64,000 bases of DNA from Phoma sp. XZ068 (Eukaryota > Ascomycota > Dothideomycetes > Pleosporales > Didymellaceae): NCBI GenBank assembly GCA_004835665.1, contig RBKR01000023.1:372001-436000 (forward strand), written 5' to 3'. Numbering within the stretch: position 1 is the first letter of the stretch; each line of letters begins with the position of its first letter. The position numbers and the translations under genes are program-made. Below the pieces are notes generated by a model. That model ran no database searches. It was not told where the DNA came from and saw only the letters and a list, made by a program, of their open reading frames with translations. Shown here one piece after another: positions 21,504-33,551 of the stretch.

Positions 21504-21910
21504 GGCCCATGGCGGCAAACAAAGCTGCTCCTTTGCTGATTGTTTGCTGTTTGCTATGTGCAACGTTGCTTTGATAGCCGTGGCCGCGCTAGGAATAGGA
21601 TGGGACTGAACTGTGTTGAGCTTGTACTAGGGCAAATGTCGTTTGTTGTGGGTTTGTGATGGTGGGGGCATGTGTGGTTGCGCTTTCACTCTCACTATCG
21701 TCGCTTCTTGAAAGTACTCATCACGAGACCGTATCGAAGTTAAGAAGTCGCAAACCAAGTCGTCATACATCTCATTTCATCGATATCATCCGTTAAAATC
21801 GTAAGCTACCTATGGGCCCATACTTGTTGTCGATATATTCAAAGTTGCTTGCACATAGTGGTCCATAATAAGTCCTAGCAAACCACCTCCTCTATATACC
21901 AAACAGGCTA
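21504..21910. other. Intergenic
   Basis: Upstream of the decayed gene and downstream of the transporter stop. Nothing else is recognised. Confidence 0.5.
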
Positions 21911-23662
21911 TCAGTAGACGTAGAAGTTGATAGCCTCGTTGTTTTGGGCGCGAATCTTCCTGTTGTCCCTTGTCAAGATGAACCTCAGCGCCCAGGCGCA
22001 GAGAATAACACCGCCAGAGAAACCAACACTAGCCCACATGGCCATCGAAAAACGAGGCTTGCTGCTATCGGGCCAAAGGTACGGTGTGTAAACAAAAGAG
22101 AGATTGCCCAATGTGTTTGCAATAGCAATGGCAACGGCCTTCTTTTCATCGGTCTGCCCAAGGACAGAGGCAGTCCAGGACAAGTTGATATTATTGACGC
22201 CATAGGTTGCTCCAACAAATAGAACCATGGCAAAGTAACGGGCCCCGGTGTTCAATGTGACAGTTCCAATGATGAAACCAATGATTGCGATTGCCTTGGA
22301 TACGGTGATATGCCAGGTACGCTCGTTGAACCGTCCAGATGACCACGAGACGGCGACAGAGATGAAGGCAGACAGCAAGTATGGTGGGCACGTGAGCACA
22401 AGAGTGATGGTACGGTTGAAGCCAAGTGTCTAGGTGGCGGTCAGTAGTACATTTGAGGAGATAGACTTCGATGCTGTTACATACCTGGACAACAGTCGGC
22501 AGGAAATTCTTGAACCCGTTGGCACTCAAATGGAGATTTTGCATGAGTGCGAATACCCACATGCGGTAGTCGGTGCAGGCTTCACGAAGCCCTTTCCAAA
22601 CACTCGACTTGTCCTTCTTTTCTGTCGTGTCGAAGGCAATTCTACTGTGTGCCAGTTCGCGCTCCTCTTGTGTAAGCCATCTTGTTTGGAGGGGTGCATT
22701 CGGGAGCAAGAAGTAGGCTAGGACAGCAACGCCAACTTGGAGCCATGTCAGTTGTTGCCACTTGCGGCATTCACGGAGGGACTCACCGGTGATCACACCC
22801 TGAATGATGAAGAGCCATCGCCAGCCCTCGAGGCCATGTTTTCCCTCCATTCCTGCAAACACGCCCGCAGCAATCAATCCTGAAAAGGCAGACGCCAGAA
22901 GGTTACCCGTGTAGAAGATTGACATCCTTGTGGCGCTTTCCTTTCGAGTGTAGAACATGGAGATCAAATAGACACCACCGGGATAGAATGGCGCTTCAGT
23001 GATTCCAAGGACGAACCGACAAGCCAGCATGCCCTTGTAGTCTTTCACGATTGCCATCAGTGTAGAGACGATAGCCCATGCCATCATCCAGCCAGACATA
23101 TAGATCGAGGGTCTGATTCGATTGAGCAGCATATTCGAGGGGACTTGTCCAACGAGGTACCTGCAGGGTTTCAGACCAGCCCATAATATCAATGTAAGCG
23201 ACTTACCCGACGAAAAAGATTGAGACACAGGTGTTGTATTCAGTACCCTTTAGCTTCAGATCCTTGTCCATATTGTCAATCTTGCTGGTAGCAGTCAGTA
23301 TCCTGAGGACAGCGGTCTTGTTGAGCACGTACCCATTGACGATGGCATTGCGGTCAAGGAAGTTAAGGAAGTACATAAGCCAGAGAATGGGCTGCTCGCA
23401 TTAGCTTGTAGAGGCGCTTCTCGTCGATGCGACTCACCATGATCCTACAACATACGTTAGCCTGTCGTCAGTCAATAAATATTGCCGACACTTACCAACG
23501 ATCAAGTTTCTTGACAAGAGCAATCTCAGCAGGGCTCTTTACCAGAGCTGCTCCAAACTTGTCAAGCTCTGCATACTGAGGCTTGAGTGGCTGGTCGTTG
23601 ACACTGATAGTGTCAATGTGCTCAGTCGAGTTTTTGGTCTTGGTCTGGGCCTGGTCGGTCAT
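21911..23662 (-). CDS. Major facilitator transporter, DAL5/anion:cation symporter family
   Basis: Seven exons on the minus strand: 23662-23496, 23444-23438, 23391-23333, 23284-23207, 23160-22787, 22735-22485 and 22429-21911; product 484 residues. The second exon is only 7 nt. Family marks are clear: MYFLNFLDRNAI after the first helix start, GITEAPFYPGGVYLISMFY in helices 4-5, and paired amphipathic and transmembrane segments adding up to about 11-12 helices. Family knowledge: DAL5-type transporters are plasma-membrane symporters for organic anions such as allantoate, nicotinate, pantothenate, biotin or related carboxylates. It is divergent from the NRPS-like reductase at 24190 with 527 bases between starts, so it may move that enzyme's substrate or product. 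Substrate is unknown. Confidence 0.88.
23438..23444 (-). other. 7-nt microexon in the DAL5-type transporter gene
   Basis: GATCATG is bounded by a 51-nt intron (GTAAGT...TAG, 23445-23495) and a 46-nt intron (GTGAGT...CAG, 23392-23437). It completes a Trp codon and adds Ile-Met, giving the conserved W-I-M-P-I-L-W. Omitting it breaks the frame. Confidence 0.75.
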
Positions 23663-24189
23663 GATGGCTTGAGGGAAGAGAAAGATCAGTGCTCAAGGCG
23701 CTGTGCTCTACGGAGGTCTCGACATCTCATGTGTCTTTATACCAACCTTGCCAAGCATATGTTCTACGTTGGTTTGTGGTGGTTTGTGGAGTATCACATG
23801 CGGGGTACTTAATAACAACCCCGTGGGGTATGGCGCGAACTGCGGACATGCTAGCAGGATGCAGGGTGGTCATGATGATCATCATCGTTCCAGCGGAGAA
23901 GGAAAGAAAGACGAACATCGTGTGCACCGTTACGCCAGAGTCGGCGGCACACTTGGCGCTGAGATAGGCTGACCGTTAAACTTGGCTTCAAGGAGAAATC
24001 GTTTGTCGGATTCGGTTTTGGAAGATCAAGATTGGTGCATAATCTAGGGCCTTCGGAAAACGCCATGCGGCTGTGGATAAAGAGTCCGGCGTGCTCGGGT
24101 GTTTCTAGCGCCACCGTTAGGATACCTTCTCCGTTCCTACCCCAGGATGTGTGCAAGCCACCTCCGCATAAAGCACGCCACGGTCCACA
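23663..24189. promoter_or_regulatory. Shared divergent promoter of transporter and NRPS-like reductase
   Basis: 527 bases separate the two starts. Several CGG/TCGG half-sites occur, including a TCGGATTCGG direct arrangement near 24004-24013, the kind of half-site Zn2Cys6 factors bind. No site is proven. Confidence 0.45.
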
Positions 24190-27100
24190 ATGTTGGGCTC
24201 TACATCTCCTCAATCTACTGAGAAGCCCTTGGCAGGTCGTGAATTCACAATGTCACGCACATACACAGCGACCGAGGAACGACCGACAAGGACGCTGCTT
24301 CCAACTCAAGATGCTGAAATCTACACAATTGACGAGCTCATACGTCGACGCGCATCAGAATTACGAGACTTGCCGCTAATTGGATATCCCAAGGAGGGTG
24401 TAACAGACTACGAGGACCATTCAGCTTATGCGTTGAACAAATATGCAGATGCAGCCGCAGAGGCCTTGCAACGAAGAGGTCTACAGAAAGTGGTAAGCAC
24501 AAGAAACGCCCAGACGGAGCTTGCGCTGACGCCAAGTCACAGGACTCCTCTTTGGACAAGGCCCCTGTTGTTGGAATTCTTGCCCACTCTGGACTCCCTT
24601 TTATCATCACATTATTGGGTCTGAGCAGACTTGGCTACGCCAGCTTGTTATTGTCAACGCGCTTGGCAGCGCCGGCTCTGGTTCGCTTGCTTGAGTTGGC
24701 CGATTGCAATACTCTTCTGACAACTTCACACTTCCACCCAGTCTTGGAACAGGTCAAGAGCGAGCGTGGCACCACCGTACTCGAGCTGCTGAAGCACGAA
24801 GAGTACTATGGCGTGGAAGCACCTAACTTCCATCGTGCTTACGATCCATACAAGGAGGCTTCTAAGAATGTCGTTATCATCCACTCTTCGGGCTCTACCG
24901 GTTTACCTAAGCCCATTTACCTCACCAACCGCAGTTGCATCGCAGCATTCTCGACAAACTTGGACAGGAAAGCCCTGATGACACAGCCTCTTTTTCATAG
25001 CTTTGGCTTCTACGAGACCTTTCGGTCTATATATTCAGGGAAGCCGATGTACTACTTCAATTATGCTTTTCCCTTGACAAAGCAGAACATCACGGCAACA
25101 CTCACAGCTGTCAAGCCAGACTTGCTATTCTGCGTCCCGTATGTTCTCAAGCTTTTAGGCGAGTCAGAAGAGGGAATTAGGTCGCTCGCAAAGATTGACC
25201 TTGTAATGTACGGTGGAAGCGCATGTCCCGACGATCTTGGAGACATGCTAGTCAGGAACGGTGTCAACCTGGTAGCGAATTATGGCGCTACCGAGACGGG
25301 CAGATTGTCGACCTCTGTTCGTCCGGTCGGAGACCATGCCTGGAACTACCTTCGCCTTTTGCCCGAAGTAAAAAAGTACGTGCTTATGGATGAGATTGCT
25401 CCCGGTATCTTCGAGTGTGTCGCACTGGACGGTCTGCGATCCAAGAACACGATCAACTCAGATGACCCACCACGGTCCTTCCGCACAAGAGACCTCTTTA
25501 TGCGCCACCCAGAGAACCCAGACTTCTGGAGATTTGTGTCAAGACTTGACGACAGACTTACCTTGGTTAACGGTGAGAAGGTTCTGCCTATTCCTATTGA
25601 AGGGAGGATACGTCAAGAGACTTTGGTCCAGGAAGCGGTCGTGTTTGGTGATGGCAAGAGCCTGCCTGGTATTCTGGTCGTCAAATCTGATGCTGCTTCG
25701 CATCTGTCAGATGCCGACTTTCTCGAGCAAATTTGGCCTGCCGTTGAAGACGCAAATTCTCGAGCTGAGAGCTTCTCCCGTATACCAAAGGAACTGATCG
25801 TTGTTTTGCCTAACGATACTACATACGCGAAGACTGACAAGGGTACTTTCATACGTGCCCAAGTATACGTCCAGTTCAAAGATCAGATCGAGACCGCATA
25901 CGCCAACTTCGAGAGTGGTGATGGCGAGGTCGGCACTGTGGCGCTTTCCTTACCGGAGCTCGAGACTTTCCTGCTACAAAGGTTCCACGAGAGTCTGGAC
26001 GTCGAACTATCGGCCACAGACGATTTCTTCGCGCTGGGTATCGACAGCCTGCAATGCATGAAGATGTGGAGCTTAATGAAGAAGGAGCTTGACCTTGGTG
26101 GACGACAGGCTCAGCTTGGTCAGAATGTTCTGTATGAGACCGGCAACATCCAAGCTCTTGCTCGCCACATTAACGGGTTGCGTACTGGAAGTACAGAGGA
26201 ATTGAAGGACACATATCAAGTCATGAGCGATCTTGTCGCAAAGCACTCGTCATTCAAGGCTTATAATGAAAGGTATCGGACAACACCTACTACAGAAACT
26301 GTGGTTTTGACAGGTGTCACTGGAGGTCTGGGTGCTCATCTGCTGGCCCAGCTCGTCCGCGACCCAAATGTCTCGACAATATGGGCACTTGTTCGAGCAT
26401 CATCAGAACACGCTGCCCTTGAGAGGACATTGCAGAGCCTATCATCCCGCGGCATCTCCCTTTCGGTGGAGGAGATCCGCAAGATCATTGCAGTGCCATC
26501 CGACCTCAGCAAGCCAGACTTCGGTCTTGGTTCATCAAGGTTTCTACAGCTACGCTCCAGTCTTACTCTGGTCATTCATAGTGCTTGGGCGGTTAACTTC
26601 AACATCTCTGTCGAGAGTTTTGAGAACCAACACATCAAGGCTGTACCCAACTTCATCAACTTATGTCAATCAACAACACACGGCTCGCCAGCACAATTCT
26701 ACTTCTGTTCGTCGGTCTCATCGACTGGAGGCACACCACGCCCCGGCACAGTTCCAGAGGCCCCTGTCCGTGATATTGCACACGTTCAGGGTACAGGCTA
26801 TGCCAGGTCTAAATACGTTGCAGAACAAATTGTCCGTAACGCGATGAAGGACGTAGGTGCCCAGGCTCGAGTCCTGAGAATCGGGCAGCTTGTCGGCGAT
26901 AGCAAGGTTGGCGAGTGGAATACAACTGAAGGAATTCCCCTTATGATTCAGACAGCAGTCACACTGGGCGCACTGCCTCAACTGGACGAGGTCAGTTCAT
27001 GACGCACATATTCTTTGCCACCTACTAACCGTTGACCAGGAAATGACATGGCTTCCCGTCGACTACGCAGCGCGCATCATCCTCGACGTATGCAAACCAA

Positions 27101-27477
27101 ATCGCGCTACTTCACGCGCTTCCGACCCAGACCTCGTCTACCATATTCTCAACCCTACACGCTTCCACTGGTCAAGAGACATGCTGCCTGCGCTGTCTGC
27201 AGCTGGCTTGGAGTTTGAGTCACTACCAACCGGCCAGTGGATGGAGAGGCTACGCAATTCAGATCGAGACCCAAACAAGAACCCTCCTATCAAATTGCTT
27301 GATTGGTTCGAGGGCAAGTACGGCAGTGCTGCTTCGTCAAAACCAAAGGGCCCGCTGGAATACATAACTGAAGAGACTGGGAAGGATAGTGAATCGTTAA
27401 GTCAGATACCCAACGTGACAGACAGCAAGTACATGAGCATGGTGATTGGCAGGCTAAAGAAGCGTTGGGCAGCATAA
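24190..27477 (+). CDS. NRPS-like adenylate-forming reductase (A-T-R)
   Basis: Exons 24190-24492, 24543-26990 and 27040-27477, all phase 0, give 1062 residues. The adenylation domain covers about 30-530, with the phosphate-binding loop HSSGSTGLPKP at about 215-225, NYGATETG, TRDLF and the NGEKVLP lysine motif. A thiolation domain follows, with phosphopantetheine-accepting Ser603 in FALGIDSLQ. The C-terminal thioester-reductase domain has a Rossmann TGVTGGLG at 691-698 and YARSK (Tyr854, Lys858). There is no condensation domain. Family knowledge: such enzymes activate a carboxylic acid, load it on the carrier and release it as aldehyde or alcohol using NADPH; the group includes Lys2-like and aryl or amino acid reductases. 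The substrate cannot be read here. The neighbouring transporter and regulator suggest a small metabolic cluster. Confidence 0.92.
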
Positions 27478-28320
27478 GTTGGTTTCGGCGTCGTTGTCAA
27501 GTATATAAAGCCCATAGACAACCTTATTAGAGTTCCCGGTTTCACTTGAAGCAAAACATTTTTTCTTCTAAAGGATTTAAATGCACCTGCTTCTCTGAAC
27601 AGCCTTGCTCACTGCTCCATGCTCCGTGTCTGAAAAGGCAAGGACGCGACTGGAAGCACCCCTGTCTAGCGTTGGCGCTAGGTGGGTTCTCAAGCTTTTG
27701 GCGGACCGGTCGACCGCCCGCGGTGAGGTTTCCGACATCGTCCTTTCCCGCAGATCTTACTTTCCTCGTGGACGTACTGACAAACTTGTCTTAAAACAAA
27801 AGAACGGAAAGTGCCGGCGCCTTCTCATTGATGATCGTCGGCCGAGGCTGTTGACAAGTCTCCAGACCAACAATAACAGTGGCACAGGCAGCATAAACAT
27901 GACAGTGCTTCTTCGACGAAGCACAAGAATCTTACGATGTCTGAGTGACTTCTGCAACGAGTTCCACAGCCAAGAAGGCTAGCTGTGGGGTTACATGCAT
28001 GGCGGGATGGACAACATGATTGTTGAACGCCCCAACCTGCTTGCACCATCAACGACGTCCCAAAACTAACCGCGCCATCCCTGGATAGACGTTATGCTAG
28101 CCGATTCAAGAGATGTAACCGCCTTTTAGCCAGTACATAGATCTTCCGAGACGTTACACACGCAAGTGACTTTGGATGACCCCAGATTTCCCCACTGCTA
28201 CCCCTCACGCGATCGGCGAAATAATGATTTTCGTAGCACTATCCGCAGTGACAATTTAACTACAAAACAAAGGTACCTCGCAAGTTTATGATGGCTGCGT
28301 TACGGTAAGTAAGAGTTAGA
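27478..28320. other. Intergenic
   Basis: 3' flank of the reductase and promoter of the alpha-galactosidase. An ORF-like stretch at 27605-27982 has no recognisable content and was not called. Confidence 0.45.
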
Positions 28321-30843
28321 ATGGTTGGAGCAAAGCAAGTCATCGCGTCAGCCTTGCTGGCGGGCGTGGTCGCCGCTCAGGATGGTAAATAAGCTTGGCC
28401 TTTACCCACCTAGACACCATATGCTAATAGCGATTAGCTATTGCTGCTAACGGAGCCAACTTTACACTCACTGGCGACGAGGTCTCCTACCTCTTCCATG
28501 TGAATACCGAGAGCGGCGATTTGATCTCGGATCACTTTGGAGCAACAGTAACAGATTTCGTCCCACCAGCATTCATCTTGCCTTGGGGGTGGCACGATAG
28601 CAAAGCCAATGATCGACGCGAATTCCCCGATATCGGTCGAAGTGACATTCGTCTGCCCGCGATCCACATTGAGCACTCCGACGGGGATACGGTGTCAGCT
28701 TTCCTCTACCAGTCCCACGAAATCGTCCCTGGCAAGCCATCTATTCCAGGGTTTCCTGCTACGTATGGAAATGACTCCGATGTGACGACGCTTCAAGTCC
28801 AGCTCTACGACAATGTCTCGGATGTTGGTGCCGTACTTTCCTATTCCATCTTTCCAAAGTACAATGCCATTGCTAGGAGCTTCAAGATCACGAACAATGG
28901 AACTGGCGACATTGTTATCGAGAGAGCTGCGAGCTTCTCCTTCGACTTTCCCAACTTGGACTTCGAAGTCATCGAACCCCATGGTGACTGGTACCACGAA
29001 ATGAATACAGTGAGACGCAAGGTAGACTACGGCGAGACGAGCTTTCGTTCCACTGAAGGCTACGCTGGCCACACTGCCAATCCCTTTTACGTGCTTACGG
29101 CTCCCCAAACAACTGAGAATAGCGGCGAGGCTTGGGGCTTCAATCTAGTCTGGTCAGGTTCTTTCGAAGCCGCTATCGAAAGGACCAGTAATGGATATGT
29201 AAGAGCTCTGCTTGGACTCAATCCACTGCACACAAGCATTCGTGTTGCTGCTGGCAGCAGTTTCCAAGCCCCGGAAGCGGTTGCGGTCTACAGCTCTTCT
29301 GGCATCGGTGGGGTTTCGCGTTCATACCACGACTTATACAGGAACCACTTATCCAGACATAAAGCTACCCATGAGACCCGTCCGATTCTACTAAATAGCT
29401 GGGAAGGGTTAGGTTTCAACATTAATGATACAGCAGTTGTTGAGCTTGCTGGCCAAGCTGCTGATATCGGTATTGAGCTTCTGGTGCAGGATGATGGTAA
29501 CGTATCCCTTATGTTAGAAGCAAGCCTTACTAATGCTATCAGGTTGGTTTGGTGTCGAGTATCCGCGCAACAATGACAGTCTTGGTCTAGGCGACTGGAC
29601 GGTGAGTCAATATATAGGCGTCTAGGAACAGGGTTGCTAACAATAACAAGCCCAACCCAGCCAAATTTCCCAATGGCCTGAAGCCCTACATTGATCAAAT
29701 TGTTAAGATTGACGTCGTTAATGCAAGCACCAATGACAGTACTAGCACGGCCTTGAAATTCGGAATCTGGGTGGAGCCTGAGATGACCAATCTCAATTCT
29801 ACATTGTACAATGAGCATCCTGACTGGATCTTGCACGCAGGCAAGCATGCAAGAACGATGACACGACAACAATTCGTCCTGAATGTTGGACTTCCTGAAG
29901 TACAAGACTTCATTATTGATACTGTCTCCAAGATTGCCGATTCGGCCCCCATTTCCTATTTCAAGTGGGACAATAATCGAGGTAAGTGCTGGAACGATTC
30001 ATTGTTACCTGTTGCTTACTCCTTTAGGGATGCATGAGCTTGCCCGTCCATCGGATTCGTACCAATACATTCTCGGTCTGTATCGCGTTATTGATACTCT
30101 GACGACCAAATACCCGGATATCCTGTGGGAGGGCTGTGCAAGTGGGGGTGGTCGATTTGACCCTGGTGCGTACAACTAATCTCATGTAGTTGCAAAATGC
30201 TAATTTGCTAGGTCTTCTCCACTATTGGCCTCAGCATTGGACTTCTGACAATACCGATGCTGCTGATAGACTTCAGATTCAGCTTGGTACTAGCATTGTC
30301 TATCCACCTTCTGCGATGGGATGCCATATTTCAAAATCCCCCAACGGAATCACCAAGCGGGCAACAAGCTTTACATACCGCGGTCATGGTAAGTGACCTT
30401 TACCTCCTACCGTATTCCGCTGCTGACGATGCATAGTTGCGATGATGTGTGGAAGCTTTGGCCTAGAGCTGAACCCACATGAGCTCACCGAAGAAGAAAC
30501 GGCCGCCCTCCCAGGAATCATGGCAGAAGCACATCGTGTGAACCCATTGGTAATCTCAGGGCACTTCTATCGTCTTGCAGGGCCGCAGGATAGCAATTGG
30601 CCGGCTGTGCAGTTCGTTAGTGCTGATGGGAACGAAGCGGTTGTGTTTGCCTTCCAGCAACAGTACACCACTAAGCCCGCACCGCCACCACTTAGACTGC
30701 AGGGCTTAGACCCGAAGGCACGATACTTTAATAATTTGGATAACGGGACATACAGCGGAGCCACGTATGCCAACGCGGGTATCAACGCGGGATGGGATCG
30801 CGGTATCTATCAGAGCAAGTTAATCTGGTTGGAGAAGCGATGA
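28321..30843 (+). CDS. Secreted alpha-galactosidase, glycoside hydrolase family 36
   Basis: Seven exons: 28321-28384, 28438-29496, 29543-29601, 29651-29981, 30028-30165, 30212-30388 and 30437-30843; 744 residues. An N-terminal signal peptide (VIASALLAGVVAA, cleavage near residue 20) is followed by the beta-sandwich domain, then the (beta/alpha)8 barrel from about residue 330. The nucleophile is Asp501 in FKWDNNR; the probable acid/base is Asp563 in WTSDNTD. WEGCASGGGRFDPG and the C-terminal beta domain are typical of fungal GH36 (AglC type). Many N-x-S/T sites fit secretion. Family knowledge: it removes terminal alpha-1,6-galactose from raffinose-type oligosaccharides or galactomannan fragments. 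Length matches the family (about 740-750). Introns 3-6 of this gene all have GTRNGT donors; no break is seen. Confidence 0.93.
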
Positions 30844-31380
30844 GCATGAGTGATATACATAGACTACAGCTTGAAACAATACCAAACAAGGTAGTCGCAT
30901 CCTCAGAAGCCACTTTTCATTATAATTACTAGGTTGAGCAGGACCTGACCCCCTACAACAGAATCGGCACTCTGCTCTACTGTCTAATGTGACTAGCTTA
31001 ACATGAAGCCTCTCGAAATTCGATGGAGTTGTCAAGAAGGGTGACTTGCTTACCGCGTAACTTACCACCCACAACGAACATAGGGAGACGTGAGTTTATA
31101 ACTTACGAATCTATCATCGCTTGCGGGACACACGCTCCGACAGTAGCTTCGGATGCTTTGGCTATAACAAGTTTGGCATTGGCCAGCATATGGGTACGTA
31201 TACCATATAACATCTAATCGCATGGATGGTTTTGCTTGGTGAAGCCCCTGCATATACCGTGGTAAGAGAGAAAGGCTAAAGACGTAGTGTTCTCATTCGA
31301 TGTTATACAAAGCACTCAAGCCATTACTACATGTCGCTGTACCGTCAATTGTCGTGAATCTATCGGAGACACGTCCAGTC
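30844..31380. other. Intergenic between convergent genes
   Basis: Contains the 3' flanks of the alpha-galactosidase (+) and the FIT protein (-). No gene is supported. Confidence 0.5.
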
Positions 31381-32376
31381 TCATACACCAGGCATGCCCA
31401 AATAAGCCCTCATGGCTGGCACACCCCTCGGCGCAAAGTACACTGTATATAACCCACCAAATGCAACGACTAAACCGGTGAACTTCTCAAACCAGGTGTG
31501 GAAATACGCAGCGGTCATCAATAACATCCACCACATCAGCGCTGCAACACCAAGTGCGAACTTGACACCCTTAGCCGTTGCTTCACCCTCAGCGTTGTGG
31601 TCCTCCTTCTCCACAGCGACGCTCGCAACCTTGCCATCGGACAGAGTGATGAGTCGACCGTCTCGCAGACCCTCAACGCGCGTCAACGCAGGGAGAAACT
31701 CGAGCCAAAGCAGCGAAGATCCTAAGATCAGCAGGAACACATGTCCAGAGATATCGTGTCCACCCTTCCAGCTCCCACCCACAGCTTTACACGTCGCAGC
31801 CGTAATGAACTCCTTGGTATCGCTCATCTCTGCTCTCGCCACCGGGTCTCGCGCCAGTTCACATGCCCCGCCGGTGAGTTTGAATCCGCGGTCAATTATG
31901 GGCGGGCCGAAGAACCACTGCGTGACGAAAATCCACCACGTCGTCACCAACCCGTACCGTAACACCGCCCTCACCCTCCTCGCGGAGAATCCGCGCCCAA
32001 ATCCAGGATGCATGAGCACGAACATGGCGAACGCAAGGGTCGTCCAGAACCACCCAATCTTGACAAAGTAGACGTTGAACACATTCTTCTTCAGCGCAAA
32101 GTAGCTAGGCGCGAATTCAGGCGAGTGCGACTGCGAGTCTGCCGAGTAAGGCGCGGCGCGCGAGGCGGGCGATACGATGCTGATTATGCTGCCTATGAGG
32201 AGCGTTGTGGGGTAGATGGCGATGAGGAGGGCTTCGAGGCGAGTAGGGAGGAAGGGCGATCGGCGTGCACTGGCGGTGAGGGGTTTGATGGTACCCCCTG
32301 GCATGCCGGCGGTTATTGGTGCAGAACCGTTGGTTTCGGAAATGGAGGTGTAGGTATGTTTGCGTCGGGTGGCCAT
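31381..32376 (-). CDS. FIT family protein (fat storage-inducing, Scs3/Yft2-like)
   Basis: Single exon, 331 residues. Five or six hydrophobic segments are visible (about 48-68, 105-122, 141-156, 212-230, 275-292 and 300-318). The FIT motif GGHDISGHVFLL places His207 and His212, and a second conserved His293 lies in YFHTWFEKFTG. Family knowledge: FIT/Scs3 proteins are endoplasmic-reticulum membrane acyl-CoA diphosphatases of the lipid-phosphate-phosphatase type. They act in lipid-droplet budding and phospholipid balance, and two His residues are catalytic. The exact residue assignment here is by motif only. The ATG at 32376 is the only sensible start. Confidence 0.85.
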   Translation of the reverse strand: MATRRKHTYTSISETNGSAPITAGMPGGTIKPLTASARRSPFLPTRLEALLIAIYPTTLLIGSIISIVSPASRAAPYSADSQSHSPEFAPSYFALKKNVFNVYFVKIGWFWTTLAFAMFVLMHPGFGRGFSARRVRAVLRYGLVTTWWIFVTQWFFGPPIIDRGFKLTGGACELARDPVARAEMSDTKEFITAATCKAVGGSWKGGHDISGHVFLLILGSSLLWLEFLPALTRVEGLRDGRLITLSDGKVASVAVEKEDHNAEGEATAKGVKFALGVAALMWWMLLMTAAYFHTWFEKFTGLVVAFGGLYTVYFAPRGVPAMRAYLGMPGV

Positions 32377-33551
32377 TGTGGTGGAAACGCTGCGTGTGTA
32401 TGTGTTGTTGTGCGACGCTGCGCTCAGAGATGTATGGGGGAAAGTTAACGCGTGCTGTTTGACGACTAAGACATAGGTTGCTGCAGTGTAAAAGAGATGA
32501 CTTGGGTCGTGGTAGAAGGAAGAGTAACAACCTTGGTTTGTGCGCGTGGTGTGGAGTTTGACAGAGTGACGATGACGTTGTTCTGATTTTGCGCGACTGT
32601 GGCTGGTGCCGCTAGCCCGTTCAAGGCACGCTACCCCAGGTACACCTTCTCTTGTCTTCTATTCTTGACTGAGGACAGATCAGATCACAGCAAGGATGCT
32701 CCGAACAGGGCCTGAGGCTGCTATGATGATGTTTCTATGCTTTGAGGTCACGTGTGACTTGAATAGGTGGGGTTACTGCTTTCTTTTGTCTATTACTACA
32801 ATTGAATTTTTGTACCGAAAGGGCATGGCGGCTCTTTTTCGCTGTGCTCCTCAGCATGAACACCGCTCGTAAACTCGATGTTCGTCCATTCGTTCCTGCC
32901 ACCCCTCTCACCGGGTATAGGGTATGAAAATCTAAAAAGACGACAATGAAACAAATGTACTCCAACGCCGTAAACCTGCTAGATGCCGCTCAATGACAAG
33001 AAAAACTGCTGAATGAGACACTCAAAGCGCTAAGATGATGCGAAGACGGAAGGATTACACGGAAGAATCGCTGGCAAAGAAGTAGAAATCCGGTACCAGC
33101 CCGTCGTCGACCGTGGGTATCGTGCTGTTGAGGGAATCCATGTCCGCAAAATCGTTGGTGTGGAGGTGGTGTTGGGATTCCTTTCGGCCGGGTTCTTGTT
33201 GAGCAGCTATCCATGTGTCTGGCTGTCAAACTCTTTGCTCGGTTGAGCAGGTGCTCCGTGGTACATGGTTTCTTACAAAGGCGTTGTAAGTGCGGTATGC
33301 CGATAGAATTTAGATTGCAGCCGTGGCTGCACTGCCTTAGGAAGGTCTTGTGTGAAGGTGGCACGTGTCGCTTAGATCCTAGTCGCAGAAGTGCCGTGAT
33401 GTGGACTTGATGCAGGAAAGCCGCGTCATCCCCTGTGTGCATATCAGGAATATGCAGATGCATCTCCTTTCGAGGTCTTTGTTGAGAACCGTGCCCTCAT
33501 CCCAGCAACAGCCACAGCATTGACCTCAGCGATGGCGATCAGCGAATGACC
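32377..33551. other. Intergenic
   Basis: About 1.2 kb. It includes the FIT promoter on the left and the 3' flank of the Zn2Cys6 regulator on the right. The longer minus-strand ORF at 32990-33463 lacks recognisable content and is taken as untranslated region. Confidence 0.45.

Noticed and set aside
27605..27982. 125-codon + strand ORF between the reductase and the alpha-galactosidase
   Set aside because: Arg/Ser-rich with no motif; fits chance in an untranslated or promoter region.
31412..32071. 219-codon + strand ORF opposite the FIT protein
   Set aside because: Mirror of the FIT coding sequence; no independent features.
32990..33463. 157-codon minus-strand ORF downstream of the Zn2Cys6 regulator
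   Set aside because: His/Ser/Arg-rich chance translation in the 3' untranslated region.
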